DNA of 64,000 nt from Sphingomonas tagetis. Lineage in GTDB: Bacteria > Pseudomonadota > Alphaproteobacteria > Sphingomonadales > Sphingomonadaceae. Numbering within the stretch: the first letter of the stretch is position 1; the number at the start of each line of letters is the position of its first letter. Below the pieces are notes generated by a model, which saw only the letters and a list, made by a program, of their open reading frames with translations, was not told the origin of the DNA and ran no database searches. A program made the position numbers and the translations under genes. Of the stretch, positions 35,246 to 44,410 are shown in pieces. Location of the stretch: the NCBI RefSeq assembly GCF_024211275.1, contig NZ_JAMLDX010000006.1:184958-248957 (forward strand), in the 5' to 3' direction.

Positions 35246-36634
35246 TCGCAATCCCACCGCGTTCACGCCAAGTCCTATCGCGACGCCGACCCCGCCGAGT
35301 CCGAGCAACGACAGTTCCCGCCGCCAATCGAGGAGTCGCAGGCGGTGCAGCGTGCTCCAACCATAAAGCTGCGCCACCAGCTCGGTACTACCGACGACGG
35401 CGATGGCGCCGACGGGGCCGAACCAGCGATAGGCGGGATAGGCAAAGATGCCCAGATAAAGAAGGCGAACGACGTTTGCCCGAAAAGTGAAATATTGTCG
35501 GCCGCTCGCGATGGTAAGTTCGTTGATAGCATAGTTATTTAGCGCAAATAGCGCGGACACGCTGAGTAATTGGAAAAACACGCTCGCGGAATAATAGCGC
35601 TCGTCGTAAAGAACCGCCACGATTAGGTCCGCCGATCCAATCGTTCCGCCCACTGCGAAGATATACAGCGACGACATTAGCATTTTCTGGTGATAGAAAG
35701 CTTCACGGAACGTCGAAGGTGACTCACGCCATTGCCGCGCCAGATTTGGGTAAAGCACGCGGGTGCAGTAAGCGGCCGCGAGACCGACCGCAGCCGTCGC
35801 GAGATTGGACGCGAGAACATACAGGCCGAGTGTCTCGAGCGTGAACAGCCGCGATAGGACGAGCTTGTCGGCCTGCGTCAGGAACAGCGTGATGATCGTG
35901 GAGCCGGTGATATAGCGGGCGAAACGCCACAATTCCAGAAATCGCGCGCGGCTGAAGCGCAACCTGCGCGCGGAGTCTGGAAACCAGATGTAGCTGAGGA
36001 CCGCGCGCAAGCATTGACCAAGCGAAGAGGTAACCAACACCGCCCAGAAATTGCCCCACCACCACGCCAAGCTCACAGATATGACGAATACAAAGAGCGA
36101 CGCGATCAGGTCGATCACGCTCAGGCGCTTGACGAGGTTCTGACGCAGCGCTGTGGCAATGCTCATCGAACCGAGACCGTCGAGCAGGAAGGTGAGCGAG
36201 CCGAACACCAAGGGCCAAAACAGTTCCGGCTTCTGCATGAACTGTGAGATCGGCCCTGCCAGGACAGCCATCGCCACCGTCAGCACAGCGGACCGGACCA
36301 GACGAATTGTCCAGATCTCATCGAGCAGCCGTGAATCGAGACCCTGCTCGTGCCGAACAACAAAGGCTACGACGCCGATGTCTGAAATCAGCGCAAAGAC
36401 CACAGCGATCGACGTCACGATCCCAATCACGCCATAGGCCTCGGCATTCAACAGGCGTGTGAGAACGATTGTGCTGACGATACGCAGCAAATTGAGAAGC
36501 ACGACGATGCCCACGACGGTTGTGGTGTCCGCGCTCAGAAACCGCCGGACGACGCTAAAGCCGCGCCGTCGTCTGCTCTCGCCCGAAAGGCTGGAAGGCG
36601 ACTGCTTCTCGTAGGCTCGACTGGGCGGTATCAT
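35234..36634 (-). CDS. Wzx-type oligosaccharide flippase
   Basis: 466 residues, about 12-14 membrane helices in the polysaccharide-transporter MATE-like pattern: TTTVVGIVVLLNLLRIVSTIVLTRLLNAEAYGVIGIVTS (about 37-75) is the conserved opening, and the LFLTQADKLVLSRLFTLETLGLYVLASNLATA segment (about 248-280) is the repeat. It flips undecaprenyl-linked repeat units to the periplasm for the polymerase. It diverges from the acetyltransferase with about 100 bases between starts. The 3' end overlaps the convergent glycosyltransferase. Confidence 0.9.
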   Translation of the reverse strand: MIPPSRAYEKQSPSSLSGESRRRRGFSVVRRFLSADTTTVVGIVVLLNLLRIVSTIVLTRLLNAEAYGVIGIVTSIAVVFALISDIGVVAFVVRHEQGLDSRLLDEIWTIRLVRSAVLTVAMAVLAGPISQFMQKPELFWPLVFGSLTFLLDGLGSMSIATALRQNLVKRLSVIDLIASLFVFVISVSLAWWWGNFWAVLVTSSLGQCLRAVLSYIWFPDSARRLRFSRARFLELWRFARYITGSTIITLFLTQADKLVLSRLFTLETLGLYVLASNLATAAVGLAAAYCTRVLYPNLARQWRESPSTFREAFYHQKMLMSSLYIFAVGGTIGSADLIVAVLYDERYYSASVFFQLLSVSALFALNNYAINELTIASGRQYFTFRANVVRLLYLGIFAYPAYRWFGPVGAIAVVGSTELVAQLYGWSTLHRLRLLDWRRELSLLGLGGVGVAIGLGVNAVGLRLLH

Positions 36635-36733
36635 TTTGGCAAAGCCCGCATAGATCGGCGCATCCTTGCCCGTCGAGTCATCAAAGGGGAACCTTCCATC
36701 ATATACGAGGGCTCAGACGCTTCGACCTCGCCA

Positions 36734-37240
36734 TTGGTCTCCTCGACGGTCCCTGACTGGGGCCGGGAAACGAAGCGCCTGTGGCAATGGTACCCCTCCC
36801 GCTCGCTAATGGCAGCGATCCGGGCCTGGCAGGGCGCTGCCGGGCCGCTTGCCCCGCTCAAACGATCGCTCGCCAAGTGGCGACACCGCTTCTGGTCGAT
36901 CGTCACAGGGGCTGACATCCCGATCGATTGCCGGATCGAGGGAGGTTTGCTGCTTCCCCACCCCAATGGCGTCGTCATCGCGCCGGACGCACATATCGGG
37001 CCCAATTGCCTCCTGTTCCAGCAAGTGACCATCGGTAACGACGGAAGCGGGGTTCCGACGCTGGAGGGGCATGTCGATGTCGGCGCTGGCGCCAAGCTGA
37101 TTGGCGCGATCCGGATCGGGGCACATGCGCGCATCGGGGCCAACGCCGTCGTCATGTGCGACGTGCCAGCCTATGCAATCGCAGTCGGCGTTCCGGCGCG
37201 AGTGCTCGGCGGGCAATCGTCGTCGAACAGCGACTCATAG
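36734..37240 (+). CDS. Serine O-acetyltransferase-like hexapeptide transferase
   Basis: 168 residues from a TTG at 36734; no better start is in frame and there is no clear ribosome site, so the N-terminus is uncertain. The left-handed beta-helix starts near residue 60 (GADIPIDCRIEGGLLLPHPNGVVIAPDAHIGPNCLLFQQVTIGND) and has the catalytic His in PHPNG and the loop with GVPTLEGHVDVGAGAKLIGAIRIGAHARIGANAVV. Similar CysE-like proteins occur in polysaccharide loci and probably O-acetylate sugars with acetyl-CoA. Serine acetylation is possible but less likely here. Its last 70 bases overlap the convergent glycosyltransferase gene, an unusual amount. Confidence 0.75.
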   Translation: MVSSTVPDWGRETKRLWQWYPSRSLMAAIRAWQGAAGPLAPLKRSLAKWRHRFWSIVTGADIPIDCRIEGGLLLPHPNGVVIAPDAHIGPNCLLFQQVTIGNDGSGVPTLEGHVDVGAGAKLIGAIRIGAHARIGANAVVMCDVPAYAIAVGVPARVLGGQSSSNSDS

Positions 37241-38442
37241 GATGCAAGCGGGTCCCAGCTTGGAAACAGGTCGGCAAGCAGGCGATCGACTGCGGCGGGG
37301 TAGCTGTATGCCCGGTCAAGAAATTGTGCGGCCTGCACGCGTCCGCCATTTGATAGCCTGAGATGAAGCTCGGGGTCCGACGCCAAGGCTTCCAGCGCGT
37401 CGGCATAACTTGCAGGGTCGTCCGGCTGCGCCTCGAGGATCGCACCATCGAGAACATCGAGCGCGCTGCTCACGCGGCTGGTAACAATCGCCAAGCCCGC
37501 CAGCGCTGCTTCGGCGCAGACCATCGGCATTCCTTCGCCGATGGCCGTTTTCGATGGCACGACGAGTACATCGGCGTTGCGGTAGCGCTCCAGGATCTGC
37601 GGACGGTCGAGCCTGCCGTGCATCTGTATGATATCGTCCACTCTCGCCCGCCCTGCCGCCTCAGCCAAGCGCACCCGCGCCGGACCGTCGCCGCAAATAT
37701 CGACTTGCAACGGCCGCATCAGACGCTGGCGAAGCAGCGAAACCGTCTGGACGAGGTCGAACACGCCTTTCGATTCCTCGATCCGGCCAACGAACAGGAT
37801 GCGAAACGCGTCCCCGCGGCCGCTCGATCGTCCATCGAACCCCGCAGCACGAAATTGTGCCCGCCACTGGTGGAAGGGCGCGGTGGCGCCGGAGTCGATG
37901 AATTGTCGCTGGCACTCCGGAGAGCAACCGATGGCTCCCTTGACCGCGTGGCGTATTCCCCAGGAGTCGAGCGACCGCATCAATCGCGCCTTACCCCCCT
38001 GCGGCGGCGCGCCAGCCGGCCAACGGACATTGTGGAAATTGATCGCGACAGGCACGCCGAACAGCCGGAAGATGGGCATCATGAAATAGGGAACGGTGCC
38101 CGAATCCAACATTGCAAGATTAGCGCGCGCGCGACGCGCCTTCAGCGCGAGACGAAACGCATAAGCCAGATGGCCGAGATAATGGCGCAGCCCCGGCGCC
38201 CCGTCCCAGCGACGCGGCACATTCTCGACCACCAACTTGCCCCACCGAAATCTTGCGGGCTCCGGAAAGGACGACGTCGTCACCGCTTCAATTCCACGAG
38301 TTTGCAGATAACGGAATAACTGGAACGAAAAGGCAATACTGGTCTCGCTGAGCACGTCCCGTTGCCCCGCGGCAACGTTGTGCGCGACACCGACTAGGTC
38401 GGAGGGACCGAGCGCGGCAAACAGTCGCAGGCTTTTGCTCAT
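37171..38442 (-). CDS. Glycosyltransferase, family 4 type
   Basis: 423 residues from ATG 38442 (MSKSLRLFAALGPSDLVGVAHNVAAGQRDV). The C-terminal GT-B domain begins FRILFVGRIEESKGVFDLVQTVSLL and contains VDICGDGPARVRLAEAAGRA, IIQMHGRLDRPQILERYRNADVLVVPSKTAIGEGMPMVCAEAALAGLAIVTS, the E-x7-E motif of retaining GT4 enzymes. It transfers a sugar in the cytoplasm. It overlaps the upstream fusion gene by 4 bases. The tail overlaps the acetyltransferase gene by 70 bases on the other strand, so one of the two 3' ends may be longer than needed. Confidence 0.88.
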   Translation of the reverse strand: MSKSLRLFAALGPSDLVGVAHNVAAGQRDVLSETSIAFSFQLFRYLQTRGIEAVTTSSFPEPARFRWGKLVVENVPRRWDGAPGLRHYLGHLAYAFRLALKARRARANLAMLDSGTVPYFMMPIFRLFGVPVAINFHNVRWPAGAPPQGGKARLMRSLDSWGIRHAVKGAIGCSPECQRQFIDSGATAPFHQWRAQFRAAGFDGRSSGRGDAFRILFVGRIEESKGVFDLVQTVSLLRQRLMRPLQVDICGDGPARVRLAEAAGRARVDDIIQMHGRLDRPQILERYRNADVLVVPSKTAIGEGMPMVCAEAALAGLAIVTSRVSSALDVLDGAILEAQPDDPASYADALEALASDPELHLRLSNGGRVQAAQFLDRAYSYPAAVDRLLADLFPSWDPLASYESLFDDDCPPSTRAGTPTAIA

Positions 38443-40553
38443 GCGCCGGCTGCGTCCAGCGCCTCGACGATCCCGCGTCGGATCAGCGTCTCCCTGTCCG
38501 CCACAGGCCGCCAATCAAGCGCAATCTGAGTCTCGCTGCTGTCATAATAGGCGGCATGCGAGCGGCAGCGCCAGTCATGGACGCTGGGCCAACGCCGGTT
38601 GGGGTGGCGAACGATGTTCTTCGCTATTTCCTTGAACATGTCGGCAAGCCAGTAGCGATGGGCCGATCGAGGCTCGCCTGAGGTAGCGTTGTTGCCGTAC
38701 GCCTTGAGCGCCTCCACATAGTCCCGCGCGGAAAGCAAAGGCGGTCCCGTCACCAGCAACGATCTCCCAGCAATCCCCTCACGGTCCTTGGCGATGACCA
38801 GCGCATCGACGACATCGTCGACCAGGACCAGCGGGAGCTTGTTGCGGCCATCGCCCCAATATTGCACTTTTCCGGGCCCGAGAAACCGCCCGACGCCGAG
38901 ATGCGCAGGTGGGCTGCCCGCACCGATCACGATGCCCGGCCGCAGGATCACATATTCCAGGCCCGCCTCTTCGGCCCTCGCGCGGACCTCCGCCTCCGCC
39001 GCGGCCTTCGACCGCGCGTAGAAATTTCGCCGCCAAATGGCGGGATCGAGCGGTGTTTCATTGTCGATGCGGTCGCGCGAATGGCCAGAAGCGTATGAGT
39101 CGATCGTCCCGGTATAGATGAAACGGCGCACGCCTGCCGCTGCGGCCGCAGCAACAAGCGTGCGCGTCGGCTTGACATCGCCTTCGACGTAGTCCTGCCA
39201 ACGCCGTCCCTCCGTCTTGGCGAGGTGATAGACGCAATCGATACCCTCGACAGCGCGCGCGGCTGTCGCCGTGTCGCCATGCGAACCTTCCATCACCTCA
39301 ACCGGAAGCCCTGCGAACAGCACCTGCGCCGATCGCCGGGCGCGGGTGAGAATACGCACGCGCTCGCCGCGCGCCACGAGTGACTGGACAAGCCGGCGTC
39401 CGATAAAGCCAGTGCCGCCGACGACGAGGACATTGGGCGCGACCAAGAGCGGCGCAGTGTCAGGCTCTTCGATGGCGGCGCCCGACCCGCCGGCACCGGC
39501 GGCTTCGACGATGGCCTGGCAGAGAGCGATAACGCGCGTGCCCAACATGGGATCGTGGCGCCGGTCCACCACTTGCGCAGCGTAAAAGGCCCAGATGCTG
39601 CGCGCCACCGATTCTTCGAAGGGGTTGGCCCAAGGCCGCTTGCGAAGCGCCAGCAGGATCCGCCGGGTCAGCTCGCGCGCCGCCCCCTTTGACGCTTGTC
39701 CGATTGCGCGCGTCGATTCATAGGTATCGAAGATTGGATTGTCATTGAACGAACGGTCGATCCAGCCGATGTCCCGGCCAAAGTCATAGCGCGCGCTGCC
39801 TGCCGTACCGCGCAACGTGATCGAGCGATCGGCATGCCCTGCGGACAGGCTCAAGTTGAGCCCGACCGAGGCAGACCCACTTTCGCCCAGCGCGTGCCAA
39901 TGGCGCCAGGCGCGCCGGCCACCCGGCAGATCGATCGGGCGCCCGACATGCGCATTGACGATCTCCACATCCCCCAGCAGATCGAGCACGAAAGCGAGCA
40001 AATGGGGCGCCAGCTCGAACAGGAGATTGGCCGGCGCATCGAGCATCCAAGCGTCGAACGGGCCGTGGCGGAGCAGCGGCAAGTCGAACAGCCAGTCGAG
40101 CGAGAGATGATCAATCGCGCCGAGCGAGCGACCATGCACCGCCTCACGAATCGGTTGATACCCTCTCGCGAACAGGAAATTGTGATTCACGCCGAGCTTC
40201 AAATTCCGGTTTGCAGCAAGTGCCGCAAGCTCCTCGCAGGCGCGCGCATCCAAACCCATCGGCTTCTCGAGAAAAACCGATTTGCCGGCCTCGAGCATCA
40301 TCTTGGCAGCCGGGACATGCATGGCTGGCGGGAGCAGAATGTGCACCAGATCGCACGTCGAGGACGCCAATTCTTCGAGGCTGCTTACCGCCTGGTCAAA
40401 CCCGAACTGCCGAGCTGCGACTTGCGCCCGTGCCAATGAAGCGTCAGCGACCATTGTGAGACGCGCCGACGTCGCTTTGGCCGCAAGGGCGTGGCTTTTA
40501 AGGATATAGCCTGCACCGGCCATCCCGATACGCTTGAACTCGCTGTTTAACAT
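38439..40553 (-). CDS. Bifunctional Gfo/Idh/MocA oxidoreductase - NAD-dependent epimerase/dehydratase fusion
   Basis: 704 residues from ATG 40553. Residues about 8-370 are a Gfo/Idh/MocA dehydrogenase: Rossmann FKRIGMAGAGYILKSHALA and the catalytic-like LEKPMGLDARACEELAALA (Lys of EKP). After a short linker, about 395-700 are a short-chain extended NAD-dependent epimerase: VLVVGGTGFIGRRLVQSL (GxxGxxG), IYTGTIDSYASG and YARSKAAAEAEV with the YxxxK pair. Each half is complete. The two are usually separate enzymes. The fusion suggests consecutive steps on one sugar nucleotide or on a lipid-linked sugar. The ribosome site (GGGAG) abuts the ATG, so the true start could differ by a few codons. Confidence 0.85.
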   Translation of the reverse strand: MLNSEFKRIGMAGAGYILKSHALAAKATSARLTMVADASLARAQVAARQFGFDQAVSSLEELASSTCDLVHILLPPAMHVPAAKMMLEAGKSVFLEKPMGLDARACEELAALAANRNLKLGVNHNFLFARGYQPIREAVHGRSLGAIDHLSLDWLFDLPLLRHGPFDAWMLDAPANLLFELAPHLLAFVLDLLGDVEIVNAHVGRPIDLPGGRRAWRHWHALGESGSASVGLNLSLSAGHADRSITLRGTAGSARYDFGRDIGWIDRSFNDNPIFDTYESTRAIGQASKGAARELTRRILLALRKRPWANPFEESVARSIWAFYAAQVVDRRHDPMLGTRVIALCQAIVEAAGAGGSGAAIEEPDTAPLLVAPNVLVVGGTGFIGRRLVQSLVARGERVRILTRARRSAQVLFAGLPVEVMEGSHGDTATAARAVEGIDCVYHLAKTEGRRWQDYVEGDVKPTRTLVAAAAAAGVRRFIYTGTIDSYASGHSRDRIDNETPLDPAIWRRNFYARSKAAAEAEVRARAEEAGLEYVILRPGIVIGAGSPPAHLGVGRFLGPGKVQYWGDGRNKLPLVLVDDVVDALVIAKDREGIAGRSLLVTGPPLLSARDYVEALKAYGNNATSGEPRSAHRYWLADMFKEIAKNIVRHPNRRWPSVHDWRCRSHAAYYDSSETQIALDWRPVADRETLIRRGIVEALDAAGA

Positions 40554-40694
40554 CTCCCGAATCCGACTCCGTTCGTCGCGCGAAATAATATGGCCATTGG
40601 ACACCCGCTCTGGCTCGCAATGGCGCACCGCACGCCATGCGCCAAGTCTTTGCTACGACGTCGCTTCCCATTTTGACGCGCGGTGCTGACGCGC

Positions 40695-41726
40695 TCAAGC
40701 GCGCGTGTGCCACGCTGGCGGTGATCGGCCCGCATCAAGCGACGTGCCATGGGGCTGCACATCGTGCTTCAACGGCCACAAGCCGGCGCGGAACAGGCCG
40801 GACAGCTCGTGGGGAGGATGGCGGCCGGAGGGCGCCATTCCGATCATGCTGCGCAGCGCCCAAATCGACTTGCCGGCAAGCCAGCAAAGATTGACTAGCG
40901 CTGCCCCAAATCGCCCGCGGGTACGCGCGAAATAACGAAGGCGCGAACAATACCAATAATCGGGCAACGGCCGCGGTGGACCAGCAACACCCACGCCGGT
41001 CGATGCGCCGCCGACGTGCACGACAGCGCTGGCCGGTTCGTGCAGGACATGCCACCCGGCCTCGTGCAACCTGTGCATGAGATCGACCTCCTCGAAATAG
41101 AGGAAGAAGCCCTCATCGAACACGCCGACCTGCCGCAACGCCTCCGCCCTGAACATAACGCTGGCGCCGGTAACCCAATCGACACGGGTGCGCTCGGTCG
41201 GATCCAGCCGCAACGGCATGATACCGAACAGGCGATTTATGCCGGCGGTATCCGCACCCCGTGCGAATTCGGATGCCGCGGACGGAAACCGAAACGCTGC
41301 ACCAAGAAGCGAGCCCTCGTGGTCAACAAGCCGGCTTCCGACGGCAGCGGCTTGGGCGTCTGCATCGAGCGCCTCAACAAGGCGCTTTATGGCGCCTGGG
41401 CGAACCACGGCGTCAGGGTTGAGCAAATAGATGTAGTCCGGCGGCGACGGCACACACAGAATCTCGCGAATGGCCTGATTGTTGGCCCAGCCAAAACCGC
41501 CATTTACGTCAAGCGCGCGCAGGCACACCCAATCGCGCAGGTCCGGCCGGGTAATAAACTCGGCAATTCGGGCCGCCGAACCATCTGCTGACCCGCCATC
41601 GACGACCATCGCAAAAAGCCGGGGCAATGCCGCGCGCTCCGCCGCCAGAGCCTCCAGGTTCTCGGCCACGAGTTCGGGTGTTCGGTAGTTTACGATAATG
41701 ACAGCGACAGGATTGGGCGCACTCAT
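40695..41726 (-). CDS. Glycosyltransferase family 2
   Basis: 343 residues from ATG 41726 (MSAPNPVAVIIVNYRTPELVAENLEAL). GT-A fold with DVNGGFGWANNQAI, the DxD-like YLLNPDAVVRPGAIKRLVEAL, VTGASVMFRAEALRQVGVFDEGFFLYFEEVDLMHRLHEAGWHVLHEP: the rhamnosyltransferase-like subgroup (WbbL/RfbF). With dTDP-rhamnose genes in the same window a rhamnosyl transfer is plausible but not shown. The tail is basic and hydrophobic with possible membrane association. It is divergent from the next glycosyltransferase gene across about 290 bases that should carry both promoters. Confidence 0.9.
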   Translation of the reverse strand: MSAPNPVAVIIVNYRTPELVAENLEALAAERAALPRLFAMVVDGGSADGSAARIAEFITRPDLRDWVCLRALDVNGGFGWANNQAIREILCVPSPPDYIYLLNPDAVVRPGAIKRLVEALDADAQAAAVGSRLVDHEGSLLGAAFRFPSAASEFARGADTAGINRLFGIMPLRLDPTERTRVDWVTGASVMFRAEALRQVGVFDEGFFLYFEEVDLMHRLHEAGWHVLHEPASAVVHVGGASTGVGVAGPPRPLPDYWYCSRLRYFARTRGRFGAALVNLCWLAGKSIWALRSMIGMAPSGRHPPHELSGLFRAGLWPLKHDVQPHGTSLDAGRSPPAWHTRA

Positions 41727-42013
41727 GCCCGACTGAGACACGTTGCAACGCGTCCATGTCAAGGACCTGATCGCCGTTGGCGACGCAGAGCACGCCGCAA
41801 GTTCCACCAATGTCATCGAACCGAGCTCGCGACGGCGGGCCGTCGATGTCCCACATTCTGCGCTGGTTAAGGTACCCGGCCCGCTTTCCCCGCGACTTCG
41901 AGTGCATTTACCACGAAAAAATGCATCATTAAGCGACAAGTCCGTGAATGTGGGTACTAGTATCGCTTGATAGTTCAACTAAACGGCTTTGGGCGGAACA
42001 CGATCGAGAAATC

Positions 42014-43216
42014 ATGCAACTGGCGTATCTGGTAAATCAGTATCCCGCCGTTAGTCACAGCTTCGTTCGGCGGGAAATACTCGCGATCGAGGCGCTGGGG
42101 CACTCGGTAAGCAGATTTTCGATTCGTGCTCCTCAGCGCGATCTACCTGACGCGCGCGACCGGCAGGAAGCGCTCAAGACTGCTACAATCCTGTCGGGCA
42201 ATTCTGCTGGCCTCGCAGCTGCTGCAATTCAGCGTTTGCTTCGGCATCCCCGCCGCGTTTTAACGGCCTTTCGCCAGACCCGATCCGCGCCTGGCCGAGC
42301 AGGTCTGGTCCGACGCATCGCATATGTGGCCGAGGGCATCTGGCTGGGGCGTGAACTCGAGCGCGCCGGCGTACAGCATTTGCACGCTCATTTCGGCACC
42401 AATCCAGCGGCAGTTGCGCGCGTCGCTCATCTGGTGAGCGGCATTTCTTACAGCTTCACCGTTCATGGCCCCGACGAGTTTGACGAGCCGGCGCATATCG
42501 ACCTGCCCGGCAAGATCGCGGATGCAAGCTTCGTCGTCGCGATCAGCGACTATGGCCGCAGCCAGCTCTGCCGCTGGTCCAAGCTCGCGGACTGGCACAA
42601 GATCGTCGTCGTTCGCTGCGGATTGGACATCGACCAGTTCGACCAGTTTGCCGCCGAGAACGAAAACGAACGCGACCTTGATCTGTGCACCATCGCGCGA
42701 TTGGCCCCGCAAAAGGGCTTGCCGATACTGATCGAAGCGCTGGGGTCCCTCGCGCGAGCCGGACGTCGTCCAAATCTCACCATCATAGGCGATGGGCCGT
42801 TACGGGATGAGCTGGAAGCGCAAGCGCGAAATCACGGCGTGGCGGATCAAGTGCGATTCTTGGGCGCGCGAGACGGCGCCACCGTGACGGAGGTCCTCAC
42901 GCGTTCGAAGATCATGGTACTCCCAAGCTTCGCGGAAGGCTTGCCGGTGGTGATTATGGAGGCCTACGCCTGCGGAACGCCGGTCGCCACCACGGCAATC
43001 GCGGGCATACCCGAGTTGGTCGATCGCAGCTGCGGCTGGCTCATTCCGCCTGGCTCGGCCGAAGCGCTTGCCGCCGCGATTACCGCTGGCCTGGACAGCT
43101 CGATCGCCCAACGCCAGCAACTGAGCGCAGTCGGACAGGCACGAGTTCGTGATTTGCACGACGTACGCAAGAACGCAAAACAGCTGGTCGGGCATGTCGA
43201 GGCGGCGCTGCAATGA
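42014..43216 (+). CDS. Glycosyltransferase, family 4 type (WcaL-like)
   Basis: 400 residues from ATG 42014 (MQLAYLVNQYPAVSHSFVRREILAIEALGHSV), an opening typical of the colanic-acid WcaL/AmsK group. HLHAHFGTNPAAVARVAHLVSGISYSFTVHGPDEF and LCTIARLAPQKGLPILIEALGSL follow, and the donor site has PSFAEGLPVVIMEAYACGTPVATTAIAGIPEL. It adds a sugar of the repeat unit. It overlaps the next gene by 4 bases. The frame upstream of the chosen Met is open for 22 codons but runs into the promoter region. Confidence 0.9.
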   Translation: MQLAYLVNQYPAVSHSFVRREILAIEALGHSVSRFSIRAPQRDLPDARDRQEALKTATILSGNSAGLAAAAIQRLLRHPRRVLTAFRQTRSAPGRAGLVRRIAYVAEGIWLGRELERAGVQHLHAHFGTNPAAVARVAHLVSGISYSFTVHGPDEFDEPAHIDLPGKIADASFVVAISDYGRSQLCRWSKLADWHKIVVVRCGLDIDQFDQFAAENENERDLDLCTIARLAPQKGLPILIEALGSLARAGRRPNLTIIGDGPLRDELEAQARNHGVADQVRFLGARDGATVTEVLTRSKIMVLPSFAEGLPVVIMEAYACGTPVATTAIAGIPELVDRSCGWLIPPGSAEALAAAITAGLDSSIAQRQQLSAVGQARVRDLHDVRKNAKQLVGHVEAALQ

Positions 43217-44382
43217 TCACGATCATCGCTCTTCTTTGTGCGCTTCCGTTCATCCTGGTCTCGACTACGCTCGCGATCGAGCTCGCCTTCGGCGCAGCGC
43301 CGGCCCGCCGGAGCGCGGTTGAGCAGGGTCATCAACCGTTTTCGGCGACCATTCTGATACCGGCACATGATGAGGAACGCGCGATCCGCGCCACACTGGA
43401 TCAAATCCGGGCGGTTGCCGGACCCCGATTCCACACGCTGGTAGTGGCCGACAATTGCAGCGATGCCACCGCGCAAATCGCCCGGGCCGCGGGTGTCGAG
43501 GTGATCGAGCGGCACGACGTTGATCACCGCGGCAAGGGCTTCGCGCTAGCGTTCGGTCGCGAGCGACTCGCGGCCAGTCCTCCGGACTGCGTGATCATCC
43601 TCGATGCGGACACGTCACCACGCACCGGTGCGCTGGAGGCGCTCGTGTCGATGGCCCTGGATTGCGGTGCACCGGCGCAGGCCGCATATTACATCGAGGC
43701 AACTGAATCGTCGTCGGCCATGGCGCGCTTCTCCGCCGTCTCTTTCTATGTGAAGAACGTTGTGCGCCAGCTCGGCCTCGCGCGGATGGGTGCGCCCGCA
43801 ATTCTGACCGGGTCAGGAATGGCATTTCCGTGGCCCAATTTCGCCGCGCTGCCGCTCGAGACGGGCCATGTCACCGAGGATCTGATGCTTGGCGTCGAAA
43901 GCTGCCTGGACGGGCACGCGCCGCGGTTCGTGCCCAATGCTGAAATTGTCGGGCAGGCGAGTTCAGACCAAGGCACTGGCATCCAGCGCCGCCGTTGGGA
44001 GTCAGGCTTTTTCGACACGGCACGCAACTATGTTCCCCGCCTGCTCAACACGACCTTCGAGCGAATGAGCGCGAGGTTGCTATGGCTCGCATTGCACCTT
44101 TGCACCCCTCCGCTCCTGCTATTGCTCGCGCTCGATTGCATCGCGCTCGTGCCGTTGGCCGCTTTGTGGCTGCTAGGCGAGTCCGTGTTCCCGATGCTGG
44201 CGCTGGCGCTTGCTGCTGGCTTACTGCTTGTAATGCTCGGAATCGCGACCACCCTTCACGGGTACCGGTTGCGTCTGGGCGATCTCATCGCTGTGCCCGG
44301 CTATCTGCTCTGGAAGCTCGCCGTATCGCTCAAGGCTCTCGTCAGCCGCGAGCGGACCTGGATCAGGACGACGCGCGAATGA
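43213..44382 (+). CDS. Membrane glycosyltransferase family 2
   Basis: 389 residues. One N-terminal helix (about 3-25), then a GT-A domain: ATILIPAHDEERAIRATLDQI, VVADNCSDATAQIARAAGVEVIERHD, ILDADTSPRTGALEALVS (DxD), GHVTEDLMLGVES and QRRRWESGFF (Q-x-x-R-W motif of processive or cellulose-synthase-like enzymes). Two or three C-terminal helices (about 285-350) follow. The family includes enzymes that elongate or decorate polysaccharides. The role here is inferred as sugar addition at the inner membrane. Confidence 0.88.
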   Translation: MITIIALLCALPFILVSTTLAIELAFGAAPARRSAVEQGHQPFSATILIPAHDEERAIRATLDQIRAVAGPRFHTLVVADNCSDATAQIARAAGVEVIERHDVDHRGKGFALAFGRERLAASPPDCVIILDADTSPRTGALEALVSMALDCGAPAQAAYYIEATESSSAMARFSAVSFYVKNVVRQLGLARMGAPAILTGSGMAFPWPNFAALPLETGHVTEDLMLGVESCLDGHAPRFVPNAEIVGQASSDQGTGIQRRRWESGFFDTARNYVPRLLNTTFERMSARLLWLALHLCTPPLLLLLALDCIALVPLAALWLLGESVFPMLALALAAGLLLVMLGIATTLHGYRLRLGDLIAVPGYLLWKLAVSLKALVSRERTWIRTTRE

Positions 44383-44410
44383 CGAAACGACAGTCAAGGG
44401 TCCCACGCTG

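Noticed and set aside
36100..36437. Frames opposite the flippase gene
   Set aside because: Shadows of a strong membrane-protein gene with no ribosome site.
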